DNA of 13,557 nt from CAYGAW01 sp964492135. GTDB taxonomy: Bacteria > Chloroflexota > Anaerolineae > UBA7937 > B3-Chlor. Below are positions 1 through 6,087 of the stretch, piece by piece. The stretch is from positions 1 to 13,557 of the forward strand of contig CAZBJW010000113.1 in the NCBI GenBank assembly GCA_964492135.1, given 5' to 3'. Position 1 is the first letter of the stretch, and the number at the start of each line of letters is the position of its first letter. The notes under the pieces are model-generated. The model had not been told where the DNA came from. It worked only from the letters and a program-made list of their open reading frames with translations, and did no database searches. The translations under genes were made by a program, and so were the position numbers.

Positions 1-849
1 GTAGATGCCGCTCAGGATCAGGCCAGCGCCCACGACCTTCAAGGCCGTGGGCACCTCATCAAGGATAAAATACGCCAGTATCGTAGAGCCTACTGGTTCT
101 CCCAGGATGATCACAGCCACAGCGGCGGCCGATATATGGCGCAAGGCCCAGTTGAAAGAGGAGTGCCCGATGATTTGTGGCCCGATGGCCAGCAAGACGA
201 ACATCACATAGGTATACGGTGCGTAGCCGGTGAGCTGCTTCCCGCTCAGCACAGCCAGCGCCAGTGCGCCCAATGCCGCCATCGAGTAGACCACCGATAT
301 GTAGGCCCACAGAGACACCGTGGGCCTGAGCCTTCTTCCGGCCATGAAATAGCCAGCCGCCATGACCGCTCCCCCTAGAGCCAGAAGGTCTCCCCACAGG
401 GCCCTCTGGCCCACCGCCAGGTCGTTCCAGCCTATGACCACGCCACCGGCCACAGCCAGCATGATACTGCCGAACATCGGCCGCGTTATCTTGTCTTGAG
501 TGAAGAGATGCGATCCTATCCCCACGAACAGCGGATGTGTGGTCACGAAGACCACCGAACTGGCCACCGTAGTATAGTTCAACGAAGCTATCCATAGAGC
601 AAAATGCAGAGTGAGAAAGACCCCGGCCAGCACGGCGCACAGCAAGTCCAGTCTGGCCAGGCCCCTCACTTCCCCCCAGCGGCGTACGAGACCCAGCGGT
701 GCGACGATTAACGAAGCCAAGGTGAGGCGGTAGGCCGCGATCACGATAGAGGGAGCATCGGCCAGGCGGATCAAGATCGCGGCGAATGAGACAGCCACGA
801 CTCCGACCAGCAAGGTCACATAAAGCCTTACGGCACCGCCGTTCGCCAT
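1..849 (-). CDS. EamA/DMT-superfamily permease, C-terminus cut by window edge
   Basis: The frame is open from an ATG at 849 to base 1 (283 residues, no stop). Family members are usually about 290-300 residues, so only a short tail is missing. The protein is very hydrophobic and shows two EamA repeats: the first starts near residue 10 (SFAAILIRLADAPS) and includes NYTTVASSVVFVTTHPLFVG at 91-110; the second starts near 150. It ends with the hallmark LGEPVGSTILAYFILDE at 249-265. About ten inner-membrane helices are expected. The family moves small metabolites such as amino acids, nucleosides or drugs; substrate and direction cannot be read here. The start lies 6 bases after the amidohydrolase stop, so the two are probably translationally coupled, and the permease may carry that enzyme's substrate or product (inference). 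Family call is firm; substrate unknown. Confidence 0.9.
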   Translation of the reverse strand, partial: MANGGAVRLYVTLLVGVVAVSFAAILIRLADAPSIVIAAYRLTLASLIVAPLGLVRRWGEVRGLARLDLLCAVLAGVFLTLHFALWIASLNYTTVASSVVFVTTHPLFVGIGSHLFTQDKITRPMFGSIMLAVAGGVVIGWNDLAVGQRALWGDLLALGGAVMAAGYFMAGRRLRPTVSLWAYISVVYSMAALGALALAVLSGKQLTGYAPYTYVMFVLLAIGPQIIGHSSFNWALRHISAAAVAVIILGEPVGSTILAYFILDEVPTALKVVGAGLILSGIY

Positions 850-855
850 CCCTGA

Positions 856-2475
856 CTACAGATTCTCTTCACCGAAGACTATCTTCCCATCGAAAACCGT
901 TGCCACAACGCGAGTCTCCAACATGCCCCCGGGAGGTATCTCGAAGATGTCCTGTGACAAGACTGCCAAATCAGCCAGCTTACCGACAGCTATCGAACCC
1001 TTGTCTTTCTCCTCGCCAGAGGCGTACGCCGCCCCAAGCGTGAAGCCGTGCACCGCCTCCAGCACAGACAGTCGCTCCTGAGCATACCACCCGCCTTCAG
1101 GCTCTCCGCTCGCCCGCTCACGAGTGACAGCAGCGTGAATCCCCAGCAACGGATTCACAGGTTCCACGGGAGCGTCTGAACCGAACGCCAGGCGTGCGCC
1201 AGCGCTCAACAATGACTTCCAGGCATAGCTCCAGCGTGCCCTCTCCCCCCAGTACTTGTCGGCGAGAATCATGTCCGAAGTAGCATGGATCGGCTGCATG
1301 GAAGCAATGATCTGCAACTCCTTGAATCGCGAGATGTCGGCGGGGTGAAGTACCTGCACGTGCTCTATGCGATGGCGCAGCCCCCCTCCCGATCCCTTGC
1401 TACGCTGCTTCGCAAAGGCATCCAGAACTCGACGGTTCGCCTTGTCGCCTATGGCATGTACGGAGCACGCGATGCCAGCTGCTGCGGCCCGCTCCACCAG
1501 ATCCTCCAATTCCTCCTGGCTGGTGGCAGCGATGCCCCGATTGTCCCGCTGACCATTGAAAGGCTCAAGCATCTCCGCCGTCTGCGACCCGAGGGTACCG
1601 TCAGCGAATATCTTCACAGGTCCTATCCGTAGATATTCGTTGCCGAAGCCACTCCTGAGACCCAGCTTGATCGCCTCATCCAAGGTATCGCGAGCTATCA
1701 TCATGAACACGCGCAGCCCGAGTTCCCCTCTGCTCAGCAGGTCTTGATAATCCGACAGGGATTCGCAGCCGTCGCAATCATGGATGCCCGTCACGCCCAG
1801 TACCTGTGCCTCACGTATCGCCCTGACCAGAGCCTCCTGACGCGTGTCCGGCCCTGGCACCGGTGCCGCATCTATGATCAGGTGCCTGGCCTTTTCTTTG
1901 AAAATGCCCACCAGCTGGCCTGTCTGCTCGTCCCTCTCTATCTTGCCTCCCGGAGGGTCAGGAATGCTTTCGTCGACGCCAGCCATCTGTAGCGCCAATG
2001 AATTGGCCCAGACGACGTGACCATCTTTCCTGGTCAGAACGACGGGATTCTGAGGCGCCACCGTGTCTAAAGCCTCCCTGGTGGGCAATCCTCCGTCCTG
2101 CCAGGCAGCGTCGTTCCAGCCCCAACCCACTACCCACTGTCCTGGTTCCGTTTGCCCTACATGTCTCTTGACCCTGTTCAGCGTCGCCTGCAGAGTATAG
2201 GCCCCATCCAGCAGCACCCCGCTCGGACNNNNNNNNNNGCTCGGACCGAGCGCATACCACAGGAAATGCAGGTGCGAGTCGACGAAGCCCGGCAGCACTG
2301 TCTTACCACCCAGATCGATCACCCTCCAGTTAGGGCCCCGAGCCAGGTCGCGCAGTTCGTTCCCCTTTCCGACAGCGTGGATGCGAGACCCCCGCACGGC
2401 CACGGCATCGGCGAGAGGAGCGATTGGATCCATGGTGCGTATGTTACCATTCGACAGCAGTAGATGGTCTGTCAT
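856..2475 (-). CDS. YtcJ-like metal-dependent amidohydrolase (amidohydrolase family 3), contains an assembly gap
   Basis: As written this is 539 residues; about 533 if the N gap is artificial. It has the usual layout: a small beta domain (DHLLLSNGNIRT near the N-terminus, ADLAVLS near 501), then a TIM barrel. Metal-site motifs in order are HLH at 68-70, VKIFADGTLGS with Lys288, SVHAIGD with His340, RIEH with His372 and FGSDAPVEP with Asp434. These match the YtcJ/NfdA-type group of hydrolases acting on amide or related C-N bonds. The substrate cannot be read. I chose the ATG at 2475 because family homology begins there and AAAGGGGAG lies 11 bases upstream. An upstream in-frame ATG at 2568 would add 31 residues unlike the family and falls inside palindromic DNA. 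The gene sits between etfB and a permease, which suggests it processes a substrate for the same pathway. Confidence 0.9.
   Translation of the reverse strand: MTDHLLLSNGNIRTMDPIAPLADAVAVRGSRIHAVGKGNELRDLARGPNWRVIDLGGKTVLPGFVDSHLHFLWYALGPSXXXXPSGVLLDGAYTLQATLNRVKRHVGQTEPGQWVVGWGWNDAAWQDGGLPTREALDTVAPQNPVVLTRKDGHVVWANSLALQMAGVDESIPDPPGGKIERDEQTGQLVGIFKEKARHLIIDAAPVPGPDTRQEALVRAIREAQVLGVTGIHDCDGCESLSDYQDLLSRGELGLRVFMMIARDTLDEAIKLGLRSGFGNEYLRIGPVKIFADGTLGSQTAEMLEPFNGQRDNRGIAATSQEELEDLVERAAAAGIACSVHAIGDKANRRVLDAFAKQRSKGSGGGLRHRIEHVQVLHPADISRFKELQIIASMQPIHATSDMILADKYWGERARWSYAWKSLLSAGARLAFGSDAPVEPVNPLLGIHAAVTRERASGEPEGGWYAQERLSVLEAVHGFTLGAAYASGEEKDKGSIAVGKLADLAVLSQDIFEIPPGGMLETRVVATVFDGKIVFGEENL
2221..2251. 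other. Assembly gap (10 N) between repeated 8-base flanks, at a palindrome
   Basis: Bases 2229-2238 are N. The 8 bases before the gap (GCTCGGAC, 2221-2228) are repeated immediately after it (2239-2246), as expected if two contigs really overlap there. The right-hand copy begins a near-perfect palindrome, GCTCGGACCGAGC (2239-2251), which may have stopped assembly. Removing the N run and one repeat copy deletes 18 bases (6 codons) and restores a continuous LGPSGVLLDGA in the amidohydrolase. That has the spacing usual for the family between the HLH motif and the next strand. Confidence 0.9.
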
Positions 2476-2557
2476 TTCCCCGTGTTTCTCCCCTTTGTCT
2501 TGACTACTTCCTCGAATCTGACTGAGCCGAACACCCACTGTCCAAGGGGCGTTTGGG

Positions 2558-2587
2558 CTATCGAGCACTCGAGTAGCGCTTCAGCGC
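2558..2587. repeat. Two adjacent small inverted repeats in the etfB-amidohydrolase gap
   Basis: The 125-base spacer (2476-2600) between etfB and the amidohydrolase is the longest in the minus-strand block. It holds TCGAG-CA-CTCGA (2561-2572), extendable by CTA/TAG to 2558-2576 with one bulged base. Next to it lies GCGCT-TC-AGCGC (2576-2587). Either could fold in the minus-strand RNA. No T-run follows, so this is not a standard intrinsic terminator. It may be an RNA processing or attenuation site, or simply chance. Nothing else was recognised in the spacer apart from the ribosome binding site of the amidohydrolase. Confidence 0.4.
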
Positions 2588-2600
2588 ACAGGTGTCGGTG

Positions 2601-3383
2601 CTACGCCAAACCGCGGCCCTTCAACTCCTGACTCAGCGCCCTGGCGGCCTCCGCAGGTTCACCAGTGATGACTCTACCCACCTCCCGCTCGGGTCCGGCG
2701 CTGCTCCCTCTCACTTCTGTCACCACGCTTTGAGCAACTTCTTCAGCTGTCAAGCCTAGGTCCTCCGCCGTCCATAGCGTGACCGTGTGCTCATCATAGG
2801 CAGCTATCGACCCTGGAAGGCTGGGATAGCGAGGCGCGTTTGCTCCCTCGTAGACGGACAGCAAGGCGGGCAGGGACGCCTCCATCACAGCATATCCACC
2901 GGAGAGGTTACGTCTGGCCTTCACCTTCCCGCCCTCCACCACAAGGTGGCTGGCCCGGGTGATCTGCGGTAGACCCAGCTGCTGCGCCAATCGTGGCCCG
3001 AACTCGCCACTCCCGTCTCCCGAAGCCTTGTACCCGGTCAAGATCAGATCGTAGTTGCCCATCTTCTCTATAGCCTTGCCCACGACCATGATCGCCGCTG
3101 AAACATCCACCGCGGAGAAGGCCTCATCGGACAGCAAAATGGCCTCATCGACGCCCATCGCCAGCGCCTCCCTGAGCACATCTTCCGCCTCGGGAGAGCC
3201 CATGCTCGTGGCCACCACCTGAGCTCCCTGCTCCTCCTTGAGCTTCAGAGCTTCCTCCAGGGCGTACCGGTCTCCAGGATTCATGATCCACTCAGCCTCT
3301 CGAGTATCCAGAATACCACGCGAGCGGCTCACCCGCACCGTCCTGGGATCGTAGACTTGCTTGATGGGCACTATGACCTTCAT
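2601..3383 (-). CDS. etfB: Electron transfer flavoprotein beta subunit
   Basis: The product has 260 residues, normal for EtfB. It starts MKVIVPIKQV, carries WIMNPGDRYALEEALKLKE at 32-50 (the usual N-P-x-D-x-x-A-L-E-E-A pattern), a GDGSGEFGP nucleotide-binding-region segment at 122-130, and the EtfB signature EGANAPRYPSLP at 179-190. EtfB pairs with EtfA to form an AMP- and FAD-binding heterodimer that takes electrons from acyl-CoA dehydrogenases and passes them to the quinone pool. It lies 15 bases downstream of an acyl-CoA dehydrogenase, with AGGGAG 9 bases before its ATG, so the functional pairing is clear. The odd point is that no EtfA follows: the next gene is an amidohydrolase. The partner must be encoded elsewhere. 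A bifurcating EtfB is an alternative that I cannot settle by eye. Confidence 0.95.
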   Translation of the reverse strand: MKVIVPIKQVYDPRTVRVSRSRGILDTREAEWIMNPGDRYALEEALKLKEEQGAQVVATSMGSPEAEDVLREALAMGVDEAILLSDEAFSAVDVSAAIMVVGKAIEKMGNYDLILTGYKASGDGSGEFGPRLAQQLGLPQITRASHLVVEGGKVKARRNLSGGYAVMEASLPALLSVYEGANAPRYPSLPGSIAAYDEHTVTLWTAEDLGLTAEEVAQSVVTEVRGSSAGPEREVGRVITGEPAEAARALSQELKGRGLA

Positions 3384-3398
3384 GTGCTGATGCTCCCT

Positions 3399-4565
3399 CT
3401 ATGGCTCGATCCTCACTCCCATATTTCGGAAGGCTTCCATGGCGATGATGACGCGCTGGATTTCGCTAGTGCCTTCGAATATCTCGGTAATGCGGGCATC
3501 GCGATACATCTGCTCCACCGGATAGTCTCTCATGTAGCCCATGGCACCATGGATCTGCACCGCTCTGTCCGCCGCCCGAGCCAGCACCTCCGACCCGAAG
3601 AGTTTGCAGATTCCTCCCAGTTGCCGGTAGGGTCTCCCCGAATCGGCCAGCCAGGCCACCCTATACACCAATGAACGCAGAGCTTCGATCTCGGTGATGA
3701 TGTCGGCGATCATGAATTGGATGGCCTGCTTCTGGGCTATGGGCCCCCCAAACTGCTCGCGGTACTTCGCATACTCCAGGCACGCCTTCAATATGCCCTG
3801 AGCCCCTCCCAGGCATCCCGCGCCCAGCCCGTGCCGCCCGTGATCCAAGGTGCGCATCGCGGTCAGGAAGCCCAGGCCCACTTGCCCAATCACGTTCTCC
3901 CCCGGCACACGGCAACCCTCGAACACCAGCTCGGCCGTCGAGGAGCCGACGATGCCCATCTTCTCGTCAATGGTGCCCAGCGAGAAGCCAGGAAATCCCT
4001 TCTCTACAACGAAGGCGGTATGCCCTCCCCGGTAGCCCATCGTCTTGTCGGTCACCGCGAAGACGCTGAAGATTTCCGCATCCGCCCCGTTCGTGATCCA
4101 GATCTTGCTACCATCCAGGATGTAGCTGTCACCCTCTCGCACCGCTGACAGGCCGATGGAAGCAGCATCTGAGCCAGCGTTGGGCTCAGTAAGGGCAAAG
4201 GCGGCTATCTTCTCACCTCTGCAGAGGGGGGGGAGGTACTTCTGCTTCAGCCTCTCGCTGCCATCAAGGTGGATAGCGGTTGTACCGATGCTGGTGTGAG
4301 CGCCCAACAGTACGCTAACCGACGGGTTGCCCTGCATCAACTCCTCCATGAGGATGCAGTAGCCCGTTTCCCCTGCACCAGCGCCACCATACTTGGTAGG
4401 GAAGGGAACGCCAAAGAACCCCAGGTCTGCCATCTGTTGCCGCAGATCACCAGGGATGGTGTGCGTCTCCTCTATCTCGGCTGTCCTGGGCGCGATTTCC
4501 TGCTGAGCGAACTCTCTGACTGCGTGGCGCAGCAGCTCATGCTTCTTCTCAAAAGTGAAATCCAT
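3399..4565 (-). CDS. Acyl-CoA dehydrogenase
   Basis: The product has 388 residues, typical of the soluble short/medium-chain acyl-CoA dehydrogenase group. The N-terminal helical domain runs to about 115. The FAD/substrate signature FALTEPNAGSD is at 123-133 and WITNG at 156-160. In the C-terminal helical domain are REQFGGPIAQKQA (269-281), QIHGAMGYMRDYPVEQMYRD (337-356) and IFEGTSEIQR (362-371). Glu364 in IFEGTSE sits where the catalytic base lies in MCAD and SCAD. The enzyme introduces an alpha,beta double bond into an acyl-CoA, with electrons leaving through ETF; chain-length preference cannot be read. GGAGG lies 6 bases before the ATG. The etfB gene follows after 15 bases and the lipoprotein gene precedes it by 41. 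An 8-base G run (4226-4233) lies inside the gene but the frame is intact. Confidence 0.96.
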   Translation of the reverse strand: MDFTFEKKHELLRHAVREFAQQEIAPRTAEIEETHTIPGDLRQQMADLGFFGVPFPTKYGGAGAGETGYCILMEELMQGNPSVSVLLGAHTSIGTTAIHLDGSERLKQKYLPPLCRGEKIAAFALTEPNAGSDAASIGLSAVREGDSYILDGSKIWITNGADAEIFSVFAVTDKTMGYRGGHTAFVVEKGFPGFSLGTIDEKMGIVGSSTAELVFEGCRVPGENVIGQVGLGFLTAMRTLDHGRHGLGAGCLGGAQGILKACLEYAKYREQFGGPIAQKQAIQFMIADIITEIEALRSLVYRVAWLADSGRPYRQLGGICKLFGSEVLARAADRAVQIHGAMGYMRDYPVEQMYRDARITEIFEGTSEIQRVIIAMEAFRNMGVRIEP

Positions 4566-4606
4566 GTTCCGCCTCCGTGTCGCGCTGACGCTTTGCCATC
4601 CCCTGT

Positions 4607-5011
4607 CTAGCTGACCGCAAAGGTGGCGATACGTTCAAGATGGCCATTCAGGTAGATCTCGACGCGGTATCCGCCTCGAGGCCAACGATTGGGGCTTGTC
4701 AGTTCGAAGCCGACGCAGCCCTGCCCGCCCTCCTCGACCTGGTAGCTGATCTCCTCGATGAGCTGTTCGCCGAAGTACCAGCGACTGGCTACCATGGCTC
4801 CCGCCCGGAGATTGGACACCTTGACGGAGCAATAGAAGGGTTGGGTAGGGTCAAACGTTGTGACCTCGTCAGTGGGGCAATAGTCAGCATCTAGAGCCGT
4901 GGTGAGCGCGATGTCGTCAACTGAGGAAGCGCCGCCTATTACGTCACAGGCTGATACCACGAACGCGAGGGCCGCGAGCGTGAGAAGCAGCCGGCCCGTC
5001 CTCAAGATCAC
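4607..5011 (-). CDS. Small secreted lipoprotein with Ig-like fold, function unknown
   Basis: The product has 134 residues from a GTG start. The N-terminus is a lipoprotein signal: RTGR, a hydrophobic stretch (8-18), then lipobox VSAC with Cys22 as the lipidation site. The mature part is beta-rich. It contains TQPFYCSVKVSNLRAG (56-71), SRWYFGEQLIEEISYQVEEG (77-96) and PRGGYRVEIYLNGHLERIATF (about 111-131), a pattern like small Ig-like domains in which an extension or ligand strand is described by W-x-x-G-x-Y-x-V-x-I-Y-L-x-G. Three further cysteines (45, 61, 99) could form a disulfide. GTG is chosen because a G-rich GAGGGGGA sequence lies about 6 bases upstream and the signal peptide starts there. 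It is the first gene after the minus-strand promoter, ahead of the acyl-CoA dehydrogenase. It could be a surface binding protein for that pathway, but this is only positional. Confidence 0.85.
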   Translation of the reverse strand: MILRTGRLLLTLAALAFVVSACDVIGGASSVDDIALTTALDADYCPTDEVTTFDPTQPFYCSVKVSNLRAGAMVASRWYFGEQLIEEISYQVEEGGQGCVGFELTSPNRWPRGGYRVEIYLNGHLERIATFAVS

Positions 5012-5051
5012 ACTATGTCCCCCTCTTGGAAATCCTTCTCAAGGCGGGATA

Positions 5052-5080
5052 AGCATATCATCATTGCCCAACACAGTCAA
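5052..5080 (-). promoter_or_regulatory. Predicted sigma-70 promoter of the minus-strand block
   Basis: On the minus strand, TTGACT (plus positions 5075-5080) matches the -35 consensus at five of six bases. It is followed after exactly 17 bases by TATGCT (5052-5057), four of six to the -10 consensus. Transcription would begin near 5045, leaving a leader of about 34 nt that contains the lipoprotein's G-rich ribosome binding site. It should drive the lipoprotein, acyl-CoA dehydrogenase and etfB, and possibly the two genes beyond. Confidence 0.65.
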
Positions 5081-5096
5081 GGCATCAGCAGTGCGC

Positions 5097-5125
5097 TTGC
5101 ACGTCACTACCCGGGGTGCTATAAT
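5097..5125 (+). promoter_or_regulatory. Predicted sigma-70 extended -10 promoter of the plus-strand block
   Basis: TTGCAC (5097-5102) and a perfect TATAAT (5120-5125) are 17 bases apart. TGC directly precedes the -10 box, giving the extended TGnTATAAT form. In DNA this GC-rich such a match is unlikely to be chance. Transcription should begin near 5131-5133. The -10 box overlaps the ATG at 5124, which therefore cannot be the start codon of the mRNA made from this promoter. The -35 box is only 16 bases from the -35 box of the opposing promoter. Confidence 0.75.
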
Positions 5126-5128
5126 GGC

Positions 5129-5169
5129 CTTTGCATTCTACGCAACTCAGGCGCTTCGCAAATGCAGAG
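5129..5169 (+). promoter_or_regulatory. Potential 5'-end hairpin of the methyltransferase leader
   Basis: CTTTGCATT (5129-5137) pairs with AATGCAGAG (5161-5169) in nine consecutive positions, one of them G-U, around a 23-base loop. With transcription starting near 5132, most of this stem would lie at the extreme 5' end of the mRNA, where hairpins often stabilise transcripts. A second smaller hairpin, AGCGG (5201-5205) with CCGCT (5220-5224), lies just before the ribosome binding site. I do not recognise a known riboswitch in the leader. Confidence 0.4.
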
Positions 5170-5231
5170 CACCATATCTCCGCACCACCTTGGCCACTCT
5201 AGCGGGCGTCAGACGTTCACCGCTGTGCAAC

Positions 5232-5246
5232 AGGGTTCTGGATGTG
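5232..5246 (+). promoter_or_regulatory. Ribosome binding site and GTG that decide the methyltransferase start
   Basis: AGGG (5232-5235) stands 8 bases before GTG at 5244-5246. This GTG is in frame with the methyltransferase and directly precedes SEPSWKKYLTDYNEGLG, where protein-like sequence begins. The 40 codons before it (from ATG 5124) read as Arg/Cys-rich non-coding-like sequence. Confidence 0.6.
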
Positions 5247-6080
5247 AGCGAGCCTAGTTGGAAGAAGTACCTCACCGATTACAACGAGGGCTTGGGCCTG
5301 GTCTATGAGCGGTTGGTGCTCAACGACTATCTAGATCACCTTCTACAGGAGTACCACGTGGAGACAGTGCTGGAAGCGCCCCTGTTCGGCATGGCGGGCG
5401 TCTCGGGCATAAACAGCGTTCATCTCGCGGGGGAGGGATGCGACGTCACCCTGGTCGATGTCAACGCCGAACGGTTGTTGGGCATCGAAAGGATCTGGGG
5501 AGAACTGGGCCTCCCCTGCCGCTTCGTCTTCCACGAGGACTTGGCAAACCTGCCTTTCGCTGATGATTCCTTCGATCTAGCCTGGGAATGGGCTGGTCTG
5601 TGGTACCTTCCAGACGCTGCCGCGCTCCTGGCTGAACTCGCCCGTGTTTCGAGGCACTTGGTCTTCATCGCCATGCCCAACAGGCTACAGCCGGGCTATT
5701 GGTTGCGGAAACTCGTGGTGGACAGAGAGTTCTTCGAAACAGTTGACGAGCGATGGGCTAGCATGGGGCTAATCAAGCGCACGATTGAGCAGCGAGGCGT
5801 GAGAATCATTGAGCGCGGAGTTCTGGATGTACCGCCCTGGCCGGACACAGTGATGCCGGCGGCAGAACTGTTGCGGCGCCTCCATGTCAGGTCCGAGAAG
5901 CTGGAAGAACGATTCAGCGGGGACGATTGGCAATGGAGCACCATGGACTACTACAAGGGCAGGAGACCAGAGCTTAGAGACCTTGTAGACCGCTACGCCT
6001 TCCTGGAACGCCTGTTTTTGCCCTGGCATCTCAAGGTGATCTGGGCGCACCACCGCTACGTGTTGGGCTCCAAGAGGTAG
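5244..6080 (+). CDS. Class I SAM-dependent methyltransferase, divergent glycine loop
   Basis: The product has 278 residues from the GTG at 5244 (318 if ATG 5124 were used, but that ATG overlaps the promoter's -10 box). A Rossmann core is visible. The SAM loop region is TVLEAPLFGMAGVSGIN at 41-57, followed by VTLVDVNAERL at 68-78, where Asp72 would contact the SAM ribose. LPFADDSFDLAWEWAGLWYL at 103-122 is the post-II/IV strand typical of type 11 methyltransferases. The usual E-x-G-x-G-x-G loop is replaced by E-A-P-x-F-G, so cofactor binding differs somewhat. The C-terminal 100 residues carry extra helices with no motif I know. It starts a cluster with a sugar-nucleotide epimerase (7 bases downstream), a radical SAM protein and GT-C enzymes, so it may methylate a sugar, lipid or glycan precursor. 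The acceptor is unknown. Confidence 0.82.
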   Translation: MSEPSWKKYLTDYNEGLGLVYERLVLNDYLDHLLQEYHVETVLEAPLFGMAGVSGINSVHLAGEGCDVTLVDVNAERLLGIERIWGELGLPCRFVFHEDLANLPFADDSFDLAWEWAGLWYLPDAAALLAELARVSRHLVFIAMPNRLQPGYWLRKLVVDREFFETVDERWASMGLIKRTIEQRGVRIIERGVLDVPPWPDTVMPAAELLRRLHVRSEKLEERFSGDDWQWSTMDYYKGRRPELRDLVDRYAFLERLFLPWHLKVIWAHHRYVLGSKR

Positions 6081-6087
6081 ATCCACC

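Noticed and set aside
59..640. Minus-strand frame of 193 residues
   Set aside because: It overlaps the clear EamA permease frame on the same strand, and its Arg/Gly/His-rich product shows no membrane or family pattern. It is a shadow.
2239..2251. Palindrome GCTCGGACCGAGC as a regulatory operator
   Set aside because: It lies well inside the amidohydrolase coding sequence and encodes ordinary residues. Its relevance is to the assembly break only.
2476..2568. 31-residue N-terminal extension of the amidohydrolase from ATG 2568
   Set aside because: The extra residues do not resemble the family N-terminus, and the ATG lies in a palindromic spacer without a ribosome binding site.
4226..4233. Run of eight G in the acyl-CoA dehydrogenase gene as a possible frameshift or phase-variation site
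   Set aside because: The reading frame is intact and encodes family-consistent residues (YLPPLCRGEKI). A single short run in a housekeeping-type enzyme is not good evidence for phase variation.
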